From Williamsia sp. 1135 (lineage in GTDB: Bacteria; Actinomycetota; Actinomycetes; Mycobacteriales; Mycobacteriaceae), in NCBI RefSeq assembly GCF_002095395.1, contig NZ_MJEI01000089.1:1-64000 (forward strand): a DNA stretch of 64,000 nucleotides, given 5' to 3'. The position numbers and the translations under genes are program-made. The notes under the pieces were generated by a model. The model was not told where the DNA came from. It saw nothing but the letters and a program-made list of their open reading frames with translations, and did no database searches. Below are positions 35,793-44,762 of this stretch, piece by piece (position 1 is the stretch's first letter; every line of letters begins with the position of its first letter).

Positions 35793-37544
35793 ATGACCAG
35801 TTCGGACCAAACTGGACCTGGACAGACCGGATCGGGGCAGACCTCGGTGGACGAGACCTTCGATGTGATCGTGGTCGGTGCCGGTGGCGCGGGGATGAGC
35901 ACGGCGATCACCGCCGCGGCACATGGCCTCGACACCGTGATCATCGAGAAATCCGCGTACTGGGGCGGGTCGACCTCCCGCTCCGGCGGCGGCGTGTGGA
36001 TCCCGAACAACCAGGTGCTGCAGCGCGACGGCGTGAAAGACGACCCTGAAGCCGCGCGGACCTACGTGCGCTCGATCGTCGGCGACGGGGTGGCCCCAGA
36101 ACGGATCGACGCCTACATCGACCGCGGACCCGAGGCGCTGGCATTTCTGACGGAGCACTCGAAGCTCGAACTCGAGTGGGTCAAGAACTACTCGGACTAC
36201 TACCCGGAGGCCCCGGGTGGTCGCGTGGGCGGACGTTCCTGCGAGCCGAAGCCGTTCGATTCCCGCAAACTCGGCGACGACTTCAAGACGCTGCACCCGC
36301 CGTACACCAAGTCCCCGCTGAACGTGGTCGTGATGCAGTCGGACTACCGCTGGCTGAGCACCGGCCTACGGCACTGGAAGGGCCCGCTGCGGGCGGTGAA
36401 GGTCGGATCACGCTTCATCTGGGCCAAGCTCACCGGCAAGAAGCTCATCGCCATGGGAGCCGCCTTGATGGGCGAGCTGCTCCTGGGAGTGCGTCAGGCC
36501 GGAATCCCGTTGCGCCTGAACACCCCGCTCGTCGATCTCGTCACCGAAGGTGGCCGGGTGGTCGGCGTCGTCGTCGAATCGGACGGACAGACGAAGACGT
36601 TGCGCGCCCGCCAAGGTGTGGTGCTGGCTTGCGGTGGCTTCGAGCACAACGACGAGATGCGCCACAAGTACCAGCGGGAGCCCATCGGTTCGCAGTGGAC
36701 CACGGGCGCCGAGTCCAACACCGGTGACGGCATCAACGCGGGCCTGAAGATCGGTGCGGGCGTGAGCTACATGGAGGACGCGTGGTGGGGGCCGACGATT
36801 CCGCTGCCGCGCGGCCCGTGGTTCGCGCTGTCCGAGCGGGCGCTGCCAGGCAGTTTCATGATCAACGATCGCGGCCGGCGATTCATGAACGAGTCACTCC
36901 CGTACGTCGAGGCCGTCCATCAGATGTACGGCGGCGAGTTCGGGCAGGGTGAGGGCCCGGGCGAGAACCTGCCCTGTTGGCTCGTCTTCGACCAGACCTA
37001 TCGCAATCGGTACATGTTCGCGTCGGTCTCCGGCCGACAACCGCTGCCGGGCAAGTGGTTCAAGTCGGGAGTGATCACAAAGTCCGAGAGCCTGGCCGGT
37101 CTCGCGGAAAAGATCGGCGTTCCGGCAGACGGTCTGACGCAGACGGCGGAACGGTTCAACGCCTTCGCCGCTGCAGGCAAGGACGAGGATTTCGGGCGCG
37201 GTGTGAGCCAGTACGACCACTACTACGGCGACATCACCAACAAGCCCAATCCGAGCCTCGGCCCCCTGAAGAAGGGACCGTTCTATGCGGTGAAGATGGT
37301 GCCGGGCGATCTGGGCACCAAGGGCGGCATCAACACCGACGCCGCAGGGCGGGCGCTGCGGGCGGACGGCTCCGTGATCGACGGACTCTATGCGGCGGGC
37401 AACACCAGTTCGCCGGTGATGGGCCACACGTATGCGGGGCCGGGAGCCACCATCGGACCTGCCATGGTGTTCGGATACCTTGCCGCCCTGGACATCGCGA
37501 CCAACGCGCAGAGCACCCGGGCCACCGAAGAGAAGGCGGGCTGA
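35793..37544 (+). CDS. kstD: 3-oxosteroid 1-dehydrogenase
   Basis: 583 residues from ATG 35793, with AAGGGG 6 bases upstream. The FAD-binding motif VVGAGGAGMS is near residues 27-36, and the C-terminal FAD contact GLYAAGNTSSPVMGHTYAG near 533-551 is typical of KstD. It introduces the C1-C2 double bond into ring A of 3-ketosteroids, the partner reaction to KshA in ring opening. The stop overlaps the start of the MaoC gene (TGATG), as in the M. tuberculosis pair Rv3537-Rv3538. Confidence 0.95.
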   Translation: MTSSDQTGPGQTGSGQTSVDETFDVIVVGAGGAGMSTAITAAAHGLDTVIIEKSAYWGGSTSRSGGGVWIPNNQVLQRDGVKDDPEAARTYVRSIVGDGVAPERIDAYIDRGPEALAFLTEHSKLELEWVKNYSDYYPEAPGGRVGGRSCEPKPFDSRKLGDDFKTLHPPYTKSPLNVVVMQSDYRWLSTGLRHWKGPLRAVKVGSRFIWAKLTGKKLIAMGAALMGELLLGVRQAGIPLRLNTPLVDLVTEGGRVVGVVVESDGQTKTLRARQGVVLACGGFEHNDEMRHKYQREPIGSQWTTGAESNTGDGINAGLKIGAGVSYMEDAWWGPTIPLPRGPWFALSERALPGSFMINDRGRRFMNESLPYVEAVHQMYGGEFGQGEGPGENLPCWLVFDQTYRNRYMFASVSGRQPLPGKWFKSGVITKSESLAGLAEKIGVPADGLTQTAERFNAFAAAGKDEDFGRGVSQYDHYYGDITNKPNPSLGPLKKGPFYAVKMVPGDLGTKGGINTDAAGRALRADGSVIDGLYAAGNTSSPVMGHTYAGPGATIGPAMVFGYLAALDIATNAQSTRATEEKAG

Positions 37545-38404
37545 TGCCGATCGATCCGGGCGTCGCCCTCCGCGCCGTGGTGGCCAAGGAGACGTTCAGC
37601 TGGAATGCCTCCGACGTCGCGCTCTACAACCTCGCGGTGGGTGCCGGGTCCGACCCGCTGAACGCCGCCGGGCTGGGGTATGTCGACGATCAGCGGCCGA
37701 AGGTCCTACCGGCCTTCGCCACCGTTGCTGCCCACTTCCACGAGACCGATCCACCGAAGGTCTCCAAGCCGGGCATCGAGATCGACCTGGGCTCGGTTGT
37801 CCACGGGGCGCAGGAAGTGCAGGTGCACAAGCCGATTCCGGCGGCGGGTACGGCAACCACCACCACGACGATCGTCGAGTTGCAGGACAAGGACTCGGCC
37901 GCGGTCATCATCGAGGAATCGAGCACCGTCGACGAAGCCGGCGAGCCGCTGTGGACCTCCCGGTCCTCCATCTTCTGCAAGGGCGAAGGCGGTTTCGGAG
38001 GTGAACGCGGCACCTCTGACAAGGTCACCTATCCCGACCGCGAACCCGATCACGTCGTCGAAGAGAAAACTCTTCCGCAGCAGGCATTGCTGTACCGGCT
38101 GTGTGGAGACCGCAATCCGTTGCACTCCGACCCCGCGTTCGCAGAGAAGGCCGGGTTTCCGCGGCCGATTCTGCACGGACTGGGCACCTACGGGATCGTG
38201 CTCCGCACGGTGGTCGATCAACTCCTCGACGGCGACGTCGAGCGCGTCGCGAGCTACGGTGCCAAGTTCGCCGGGATCGTCTTTCCCGGCGAAACGCTCC
38301 GGATCAAGGTGTGGGACGACGACAATCGATACCTGATCTCGGTGTCGGTCGCAGACCGCGAGGACGCCCCCGCCCTCGGGAACGTAGTGCTCACCAAGAA
38401 GTAG
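37544..38404 (+). CDS. MaoC-like (R)-specific enoyl-CoA hydratase (Rv3538-like)
   Basis: 286 residues with two hot-dog units; the C-terminal one has the hydratase motif as YRLCGDRNPLHSDP (near 186-199) with the catalytic Asp and His. Proteins of this build act as the hydratase half of the 17-beta-hydroxysteroid dehydrogenase type 4-like enzymes. The gene is coupled to kstD by a one-base overlap and is the Rv3538 counterpart by order. A role in hydrating a steroid side-chain enoyl-CoA is likely; the exact substrate is not shown. Confidence 0.88.
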   Translation: MPIDPGVALRAVVAKETFSWNASDVALYNLAVGAGSDPLNAAGLGYVDDQRPKVLPAFATVAAHFHETDPPKVSKPGIEIDLGSVVHGAQEVQVHKPIPAAGTATTTTTIVELQDKDSAAVIIEESSTVDEAGEPLWTSRSSIFCKGEGGFGGERGTSDKVTYPDREPDHVVEEKTLPQQALLYRLCGDRNPLHSDPAFAEKAGFPRPILHGLGTYGIVLRTVVDQLLDGDVERVASYGAKFAGIVFPGETLRIKVWDDDNRYLISVSVADREDAPALGNVVLTKK

Positions 38405-38425
38405 AGCCGAGGAGAGTTGGGACTT

Positions 38426-38485
38426 CGCTCAGGAATCTGCCCCTTGCTCGTGAACTTTCGCGAGCGGGGCGCAGTTCTGCGAGCG
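38426..38485. terminator. Imperfect hairpin between convergent genes
   Basis: CGCTCAGGAATCTGCCCC and the segment ending at 38485 form an imperfect stem with GCTCG/CGAGC at its tip and CGCTC/GAGCG at its base. It lies between the end of the MaoC gene (+) and the small minus-strand gene. Confidence 0.4.
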
Positions 38486-38490
38486 AGACC

Positions 38491-38616
38491 TCAGGCGGCG
38501 CTCATGAATATGGCGACGAGCCCGACGATGACGGCCACGAGCGAAGCCAGCATCGTAAGTACCCGCCACAGGCGGAGTTTGACTGCGGAGACATCGTTGA
38601 CCTGAGATGCGGCCAT
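38491..38616 (-). CDS. 41-residue single-pass membrane protein
   Basis: Starts at ATG 38616 with AGGGA 5 bases upstream. The peptide begins MAASQVNDVSAVKLRLWRV and ends with about 22 hydrophobic residues (MLASLVAVIVGLVAIFMSAA), so a single membrane helix with a positively charged, cytoplasmic N-terminus is expected. No family is recognised. It is the only gene between the MaoC gene and the DHA2 transporter gene. The good ribosome site and the clean hydrophobic profile support it; no homology evidence is available to me. Confidence 0.5.
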   Translation of the reverse strand: MAASQVNDVSAVKLRLWRVLTMLASLVAVIVGLVAIFMSAA

Positions 38617-38692
38617 CGGATTCCCTCTCGTCCGAGTGCGGCCGATCCGGATGGCTCGGCCATACCAGCAACGCGGTGATTTCAGTTACCAG

Positions 38693-38708
38693 TGTGATCA
38701 ATGTGACA
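38693..38708. promoter_or_regulatory. CRP/GlxR-like site upstream of the DHA2 transporter
   Basis: TGTGA-N6-TGACA differs by one base from TGTGA-N6-TCACA. It lies 102 bp upstream of the transporter ATG. The rest of 38617-38809 shows no gene; it is more AT-rich than its surroundings and probably holds the transporter promoter. Confidence 0.4.
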
Positions 38709-38809
38709 CATGAGACAGAAGTAATGTGGAAGCCACACCGTACGTAGTGATAACGATTACACAACGCGAAGTCCCGATGTCAGCCGGGTGTTCTGGCTAG
38801 GTTGGATCA

Positions 38810-40486
38810 ATGGAAACAACGGTGGGGGCATCGCCGACTGAAAAGATCGGTCTCAAAGGTATCTGGCTGATCATCGTGGCCTGCGCCGGACTGAGCATGG
38901 TCATTGCGGCGATGGCGTCTCTCAACACTGCGGTTGCCGATATCGCCCCTGCCGTCGGCGCAAACTCCAATCAGGTGACCTGGCTGATCGACGGCTACAC
39001 CCTAGTGGTCGCCGCACTTCTGCTACCGGCCGGTGCAATAGGCGACAGGTACGGACGCCGGGAGGTACTGATCGGCGGCCTCGTCGTGTTCGCCATCGGT
39101 TCGCTTCTGCCGATCTGGATCTCGGATCCGAATCAGTTCATCGCCGCCCGCGCCCTGACCGGCGTCGGTGCGGCATTTGTGATGCCTGCGACGCTGTCGC
39201 TCATCACATCCGGCGTTCCCGATTCCAAACGTCCGCTGGCTGTGAGCATCTGGGCGGGGGTCGGTGGCTCGGGTGGCATCGCCGGGTTCTTCGTCACCGG
39301 AGTGCTCCTCGAATTCTTCAGCTGGCACTCGATCTTTCTCACGTTCGCGATCTCGGCGGCAGTCACGGCGGTGCTCGCCTGCACCATCCCGACGTCGCGG
39401 GACTCGACCCGACCCCGGTTCGATGTGCTGGGTTCGATCACCTCTGCGTCCGGCATCGGGCTGATCGTCTTCGGCCTCATCGAGGCACCGCATCGCGGCT
39501 GGACCGACCCGTTGGCACTGTCGGCCATGTTCGGCGGCGGCGTGCTGATCGCCGTCTTCTGGTATTCACAGACCAAATTGAAAGACCCTCTGCTCGATGT
39601 GAATCTCTTCCGCAATCGAGCCTTTTCCGCCGGGTCGTTCAGCATCACAATTCAATTCCTCGTGATCTTCGGTGTATTTCTCGTGTTGCTGCAACGTCTG
39701 CAGTTGGTCTTCGGCTTCTCCGCGCTGAAGGCCGCCCTGGCCTTGATGCCCATGGTCTTCGTCGTGATGGTCTTTTCCCTCATCGGGAACTGGCTCGCCG
39801 TGCGGATCAACCTTCGGGTGATCCTGGTGTTCGGAATGGTCGGGATGGCCGCGGGGTCTTTCCTCCTCGGCTTCCTCGAGCACAAGGAATACTGGACCCT
39901 TGTTGTCGCCATGATGGTGCTGGCGGTGGGTCTCGGCGTCGGCACCGCACCCTCGACCACTGCAATCATGGTCAACACCCCAGCGGACAACCAGGGCGTC
40001 GGCTCAGCGGTGAACGACACAGCCCGCGAACTCGGTTCCGCAATCGGCATCGCGATCGGCGGCAGCTTGCTCGCGGCCGGCTACACGCGAAACATCCAAT
40101 CGACCGCAACGACCGCGGAATCGCAACTGCAGCAGACCGCCTCGGCTCTCGAGGCGTCCGGACAGACGCAACAGGCCCAGGAGACCGCTGCCGCGGCGAG
40201 CTCGATCGGCCAGCACATCACCAACACGTTGGCCGAGGCGCTGCAGGTCGCCGAACGACTCGCACCCACGCAGCCGGAATTGGCGGCCCAGATCGCCGAC
40301 GGCGCCAAAGACGCCTTCATCGAGCCCATGAACCTCGCGTGCATCACACTCGGGGTCGTCTGTGTGGTAAGCGGGATCGTGTTGGCCATCCTCACCCCCA
40401 CACAGATCGGGGGCACAGTCCAGGACGGAATCGACGCCGAGGCGGCAAAAGTCGAGGCCGCCGAGGAAGCCCCCGCCCGGGACTGA
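38810..40486 (+). CDS. DHA2-type (14-TM) MFS transporter
   Basis: 558 residues with about fourteen hydrophobic segments. The loop-2/3 motif is GDRYGRREVLIGG near residue 78, and segment 5 carries GGSGGIAGF, the antiporter motif-C region. A long hydrophilic, Gln/Ala-rich loop lies at about 425-500 before the last segment, which is typical of EmrB/QacA-like actinobacterial pumps. The substrate is unknown. It stands within the steroid locus but no KstR box precedes it, so a functional tie is not shown. Its stop is 4 bp from the end of the convergent fadD19 gene. Confidence 0.9.
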   Translation: METTVGASPTEKIGLKGIWLIIVACAGLSMVIAAMASLNTAVADIAPAVGANSNQVTWLIDGYTLVVAALLLPAGAIGDRYGRREVLIGGLVVFAIGSLLPIWISDPNQFIAARALTGVGAAFVMPATLSLITSGVPDSKRPLAVSIWAGVGGSGGIAGFFVTGVLLEFFSWHSIFLTFAISAAVTAVLACTIPTSRDSTRPRFDVLGSITSASGIGLIVFGLIEAPHRGWTDPLALSAMFGGGVLIAVFWYSQTKLKDPLLDVNLFRNRAFSAGSFSITIQFLVIFGVFLVLLQRLQLVFGFSALKAALALMPMVFVVMVFSLIGNWLAVRINLRVILVFGMVGMAAGSFLLGFLEHKEYWTLVVAMMVLAVGLGVGTAPSTTAIMVNTPADNQGVGSAVNDTARELGSAIGIAIGGSLLAAGYTRNIQSTATTAESQLQQTASALEASGQTQQAQETAAAASSIGQHITNTLAEALQVAERLAPTQPELAAQIADGAKDAFIEPMNLACITLGVVCVVSGIVLAILTPTQIGGTVQDGIDAEAAKVEAAEEAPARD

Positions 40487-40490
40487 AGGC

Positions 40491-42113
40491 CTAGACCGTG
40501 GTCGCCGTGAGGTCGAGCGCTGCCTGCTTGGCCCACTTGTAGTCGGCCTTACCGGCAGGTGTCCGCTTGATCTCGTCGACGATCACCAGCAGTCGAGGAA
40601 TCTTGTACCCGGCCAGCATCGTTCGGCAGTGGGCTTGAATGTCGTCCAGGGAGGGCTCGGCGACGTCCGCGCGAATCGCGACGACTGCCGACACCTTCTG
40701 ACCCATCCGCTCATCCGGTGAAGGCACCACGAGCGCGTCCGCCACCGCGGGATGCGCGTGCAGGCACGCCTCGACCTCTTCGGCGTAGACCTTCTCACCG
40801 CCGGTGTTGATGCACTGCGAGCCGCGGCCCAGGAACACGATCGTCCCATCGGCCTCGACCAAGCCCATGTCCCCGAGCACCGCGACCCTGGTGCCATCCG
40901 GGAGCTGCGGGAAGGTGCGCGCAGACTTCTCCTCGTCGCGGTAGTAGCCCAACGGCACCCGGCCGATCCGCGCGATCATCCCCACGTCCTCGGATCCCGC
41001 CGGGATGACATTGAGTTTCTCGTCGAGCACCGTCATCTTCGACGAGGGCGGCATCGCCAGAGTGCCGTCTTCGCGCACCTCGAAAGCACCGTCGTTGCCG
41101 GTCTCGGACGCCCCGAAGTTGTCGCGCAAGACCAGATCCGGCTTGACCGACAACATCCGCTCGCGTACGCCCACCGACCAGATCGCACCGCCCGAGGTGA
41201 TCGAGAACAGGGTGGAGAGATCGACGTCGTCCTTCAACTTCTCCATCGCGTCGGCGAGCGGCGACCCCATGCCGTCACCCACGATGAGCACGACGTTGAC
41301 CTTGTCGGATTCGATGGAGCGCACCACCTTCTCCGGATCGAACGCGCGCATCAGCACGAGACGGGCGCCGAGGGTGAGAAAGGTGAACAGCGAGTAGAGG
41401 GCCGCCCCGTGCATCAGCGGCGCGGCGATGAGGAACGACAGGCCCGGGAATTCCTTTGCTGCGGCCCCGACTTCGGCGAGATCTTTACGCGGGTTCTCAT
41501 CGTACGGATTTCCACCGGAGAGCGGCTTGTGGAAGAAGTCGTCGTGCCGCCACATCACACCCTTGGGATAACCGGTGGTGCCGCCGGTGTAGAGCACCCA
41601 GAGTTCGTCTCCGGTCCGCGGCTCGAACTCGCGCGCCGTCGACTGCCCGGACGGATCGAAGGGCAGTACTCGCACACCCGCGTCCGCCGCGGCCAGAGAC
41701 AGGCCTTCGGTGACGTCCCCGATGACGAAAATGGTTCGCAAGGTGGGGATCGAGGCGACGATCTGCGCGAGATTGTCCTGGTGCTCGGCCTCCTCGACGA
41801 CGATGGCGACCGAGTCCGAGTTCTCGAAGATGTACAACAGCTCTGCCGGGGTGTACCGGTAGTTGATGTTGATCGGCACGGCCCGGATCTTGATGACGCC
41901 CAGAATGGTGGTCACGTGCTCGACGGAATTCTTGAGGAACAAGGCCACGTGTTCACCCGCAGCCACCTCGGCGGCGGTCAACATGTGGGCGACCTGATTC
42001 GACTCGACCTCGAGCTGACGGTAGCTGTGATCGACGCCCTCATAGGTCAGCGCGATGGTGTCGGGGACCGCATCCGCGACAGTTTCGAATACGTCGGCAA
42101 GATTGAACGCCAT
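40491..42113 (-). CDS. fadD19: Steroid side-chain acyl-CoA synthetase
   Basis: 540 residues of the ANL adenylating superfamily. The AMP-binding loop is LYTGGTTGYPKG near 175-186, and the C-terminal Lys is in TPAGKADYKW near 522-531. By family and place it corresponds to FadD19 (Rv3515c), which activates the oxidised C26 side-chain carboxylate of cholesterol as CoA ester. It is last gene of fadE28-fadE29-chsH2-chsH1-ltp2-fadD19, 11 bp after ltp2. In M. tuberculosis fadD19 is separated from the other five, so the grouping here is tighter. Confidence 0.85.
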   Translation of the reverse strand: MAFNLADVFETVADAVPDTIALTYEGVDHSYRQLEVESNQVAHMLTAAEVAAGEHVALFLKNSVEHVTTILGVIKIRAVPININYRYTPAELLYIFENSDSVAIVVEEAEHQDNLAQIVASIPTLRTIFVIGDVTEGLSLAAADAGVRVLPFDPSGQSTAREFEPRTGDELWVLYTGGTTGYPKGVMWRHDDFFHKPLSGGNPYDENPRKDLAEVGAAAKEFPGLSFLIAAPLMHGAALYSLFTFLTLGARLVLMRAFDPEKVVRSIESDKVNVVLIVGDGMGSPLADAMEKLKDDVDLSTLFSITSGGAIWSVGVRERMLSVKPDLVLRDNFGASETGNDGAFEVREDGTLAMPPSSKMTVLDEKLNVIPAGSEDVGMIARIGRVPLGYYRDEEKSARTFPQLPDGTRVAVLGDMGLVEADGTIVFLGRGSQCINTGGEKVYAEEVEACLHAHPAVADALVVPSPDERMGQKVSAVVAIRADVAEPSLDDIQAHCRTMLAGYKIPRLLVIVDEIKRTPAGKADYKWAKQAALDLTATTV

Positions 42114-42124
42114 TGCATGAGCTC

Positions 42125-43297
42125 CTAAGCCGTGAGAACCAAACCGCTTGTGGGGACACCGGTTCCGGCGGTGACCACGACCTTACGTGCCCCCGGGACC
42201 TGGTTGACCGATTTTCCGCGAAGTTGCCGGACGGCTTCGGCGATGCCGTTCATGCCGTGGATGTACGCCTCACCGAGTTGACCACCGTGGGTGTTGAGCG
42301 GAAGTCGACCGCCCACCTCGAGAGCTCCGGGTTCGTGGACGAAGTCTTTCGCTTCACCGCGTCCGCAGAATCCGAGTTCCTCGAGTTGCATCAGTGTGTA
42401 CGGCGTGAAGTGGTCGTACAGGATCGCGAGGTCGACGTCATCGGGACCGAGACCCGACTGCTCCCACAGCTGCCGGCCGACGAGTCCCATCTCGGGCAAG
42501 CCGGCCAGATCGTCGCGGTAATAGCTGGTCATGATGTATTGATCTTCACCGCTGCCAGACGCGGCCCCGGCGATGATCGCTGGGGTGTGCGGAAGATCTT
42601 TGGCCCGTTCTGCCGACACGATCACGAATGCGACGCCACCGTCGGACTCCTGGCAGCAATCGAGGAGATGGAGCGGCTCGGCGATGTACCGGGAATTCTG
42701 ATGATCTTCGAGCGTGATCGGTTTGCCGTAGAAGAAGGCCTCCGGGTTCACGGCCGCATGCTTGCGGTCGACGACCGAGATGCGCCCGAAATCTTCGCTG
42801 GTGGCGCCATATTCGTGCATATAACGCTGGGCCACCATGGCCACGAAGGCGGCGGGGGTACTCAGCCCGTGCGGATAGCTGAAGGCGTTGTCGGTTCCCG
42901 ACGAGTTGTCCTGTGCCACCAGAGAGGTGTTGACCTGACCGAACCGCATCCCGGATCGCTCATTGAACGCGCGATAGGCGACCACGACGTCGGCCACACC
43001 CGTGGCCACTGCCATGGCAGCCTGTTGCACAGTGGAACATGCTGCACCGCCGCCGTAGTGGATGCGGGAGAAGTACGTCAATTCACCGATACCAGAGGCC
43101 CTGGCGACTGCGATCTCGGTGTTGGTGTCCATGGTGAACGACACCAGCCCGTCGACGTCGGCAGGTGTCAGGCCGGCATCGGCGATGGCCGCCGTGACCG
43201 CCTCGGCGGCGAGCCGGAGCTCGCTGCGCCCGGAGTTCTTCGAGAAGTCGGTGGCGCCGATCCCGGCGATGGCCGCCTTGCCGGACAATCCGCTCAC
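42125..43297 (-). CDS. ltp2: Thiolase-fold retro-aldolase (lipid-transfer-protein type)
   Basis: 390 residues of the thiolase superfamily, SCP2/nonspecific lipid-transfer type; AACSTVQQAAMAVATG near 84-99 corresponds to the thiolase nucleophile region. With the DUF35 domain of ChsH2, Ltp2 cleaves 17-hydroxy-3-oxo-steroid-22-oyl-CoA into androstenedione and propionyl-CoA. The GTG start overlaps the chsH1 stop by 4 bases. The order Ltp2-ChsH1-ChsH2-FadE29-FadE28 is the one of Rv3540c-Rv3544c. Confidence 0.93.
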   Translation of the reverse strand: MSGLSGKAAIAGIGATDFSKNSGRSELRLAAEAVTAAIADAGLTPADVDGLVSFTMDTNTEIAVARASGIGELTYFSRIHYGGGAACSTVQQAAMAVATGVADVVVAYRAFNERSGMRFGQVNTSLVAQDNSSGTDNAFSYPHGLSTPAAFVAMVAQRYMHEYGATSEDFGRISVVDRKHAAVNPEAFFYGKPITLEDHQNSRYIAEPLHLLDCCQESDGGVAFVIVSAERAKDLPHTPAIIAGAASGSGEDQYIMTSYYRDDLAGLPEMGLVGRQLWEQSGLGPDDVDLAILYDHFTPYTLMQLEELGFCGRGEAKDFVHEPGALEVGGRLPLNTHGGQLGEAYIHGMNGIAEAVRQLRGKSVNQVPGARKVVVTAGTGVPTSGLVLTA

Positions 43298-43752
43298 TGC
43301 GCCACTCCCGCTTCGCTTCTTAACCCCGATACCCCGGCGACGGTGTGATCCATCACCAACGTCACCACCGACGTGACGTGGTTTCCGAGACTGTCCTTAC
43401 CGATCACCTCGACGGTCACGAGATCACCGTCCACCGCCGACACCGTGCCCGAGAGGGTCAACGTGTCGTAGGCGTACCAGGGGACTCCGAGCCGGAGTTT
43501 GATCGAACGGATCTGGGCCCGCTGACCCGCCCAGTCGGTGATGTACCGCTGGACCAGGCCGGTGTCGGTCAGGATGTTGACGAAGATGTCCTTGGACCCC
43601 TTGCTGTGCGCAAGGTCGCGATCGTGGTGCACATCCTGGAAGTCCCTGGTGGCCAACGCGGTCGACACCACAAACGTCGGTGTCGCGGTGACGATGAGTT
43701 GCGGGAGTTCGGTCCCGACCACGGCGTCCGGTGGTGTCGCGGGGACGGTCAT
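43294..43752 (-). CDS. chsH1: MaoC-like subunit of the steroid enoyl-CoA hydratase
   Basis: 152 residues from ATG 43752, with AGGAGAG upstream; an in-frame upstream extension lacks such a site. The hot-dog fold has the hydratase motif TRDFQDVHHDRDLAH, holding the catalytic Asp and His. ChsH1 pairs with ChsH2 to hydrate the 17(20)-enoyl-CoA of the propionate side chain. The ATG overlaps the chsH2 stop by 4 bases. Confidence 0.93.
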   Translation of the reverse strand: MTVPATPPDAVVGTELPQLIVTATPTFVVSTALATRDFQDVHHDRDLAHSKGSKDIFVNILTDTGLVQRYITDWAGQRAQIRSIKLRLGVPWYAYDTLTLSGTVSAVDGDLVTVEVIGKDSLGNHVTSVVTLVMDHTVAGVSGLRSEAGVAQ

Positions 43753-44762
43753 GAAAGCTCTCCTGCCGGTTGCCATGCATACAACGTCCACGCCTCGGTG
43801 TGTGCGGAACTGTCGGCCGGAAAATCGAGGAACTCGACCTGGACGGGCAGGCCGACGGCGACCTGCGCCGGGTCGATCCCGCGGAGTTCACCGAGCAGCC
43901 GCACGCCTTCGTCGAGTTCCACCAGGGCGATGACGAACGGGAGCTTGCGGCCCGGTACCTGCGGAGCATGGTGCACCACATAGCTGTAGACGGTGCCCCG
44001 GCCCGAGGACACCACATAATCGGTGCTCTCCCCCTTCGGTTTCCACAGCGCCGGGATCGGGGGGTGCCGCAGGGTCCCGTCCTCGACCTGCTGGATCCGG
44101 AGCTCGTGATCGCGGACCCCATCCCAGAAAAACAGGGTGTCCAGCGACGGCGTCGGACGCATCATCTTCGCCGGGTCGACATCAGCGGTCGTGGCACCGA
44201 GCGACGAGATGACCTCGCCGCCGGAGGCTTCGGCGGCCGCAGTCTTCTCCGCCGGCCGGAACTTGAGGATGCGAAAATCCATCTCGGCGACGACTTCGTC
44301 GCCGACCTTCCAGATGTTCTTGGTGGTGAAGAACCACCCCTCGCCCAGCGCGGTCTGTTTGGGCCCGACGACATCGGTGAGCGCGGCCTCGATGGTCACC
44401 TCCTCGCCGGGCGCGGTGTACCGGTGATAGGTGGAGTCGCAGTTGGTCGCGACCACCGACGAGTAACCTGCCGCGTCGAGGATCTCTGTCACCTGACCCA
44501 GGGGATCATCCGCGGCGCGAACGCCGTTCAGGCCGCGCATGGTCCAGACCTGTGCCATCGCCGGCGGTGCGACCACGTCGTCGTATCCGGCGGCGCGGGC
44601 GGCGTCGGGGTCGACGTAGATGGGGTTGGTGTCGCCGATCGCCTCGACCCAGTTGTTGATCATCGGGGTGTTGATCGGGTCGCGCCCGGCCTGCGGAGCA
44701 CTCGTGCCCGCCGCGCGCACCTCGTCGGTGGCCGCAAGGATCGCGGCCCGGCTGTCGCTCAT
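43749..44762 (-). CDS. chsH2: MaoC-DUF35 subunit of the steroid enoyl-CoA hydratase
   Basis: 337 residues. The N-terminal 165 residues are a MaoC-like hot-dog domain (INNWVEAIGDTNPIYVDP), and from about 205 follows DUF35 (FFWDGVRDHELRIQQVEDG..., then an OB-like segment ending near 325). In related systems the DUF35 domain binds Ltp2 and hands over the substrate. The DUF35 part here has no cysteine at the places of a zinc ribbon; the single Cys of the protein is in the MaoC half. Stop and start codons overlap with both neighbours. Confidence 0.93.
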   Translation of the reverse strand: MSDSRAAILAATDEVRAAGTSAPQAGRDPINTPMINNWVEAIGDTNPIYVDPDAARAAGYDDVVAPPAMAQVWTMRGLNGVRAADDPLGQVTEILDAAGYSSVVATNCDSTYHRYTAPGEEVTIEAALTDVVGPKQTALGEGWFFTTKNIWKVGDEVVAEMDFRILKFRPAEKTAAAEASGGEVISSLGATTADVDPAKMMRPTPSLDTLFFWDGVRDHELRIQQVEDGTLRHPPIPALWKPKGESTDYVVSSGRGTVYSYVVHHAPQVPGRKLPFVIALVELDEGVRLLGELRGIDPAQVAVGLPVQVEFLDFPADSSAHTEAWTLYAWQPAGELS

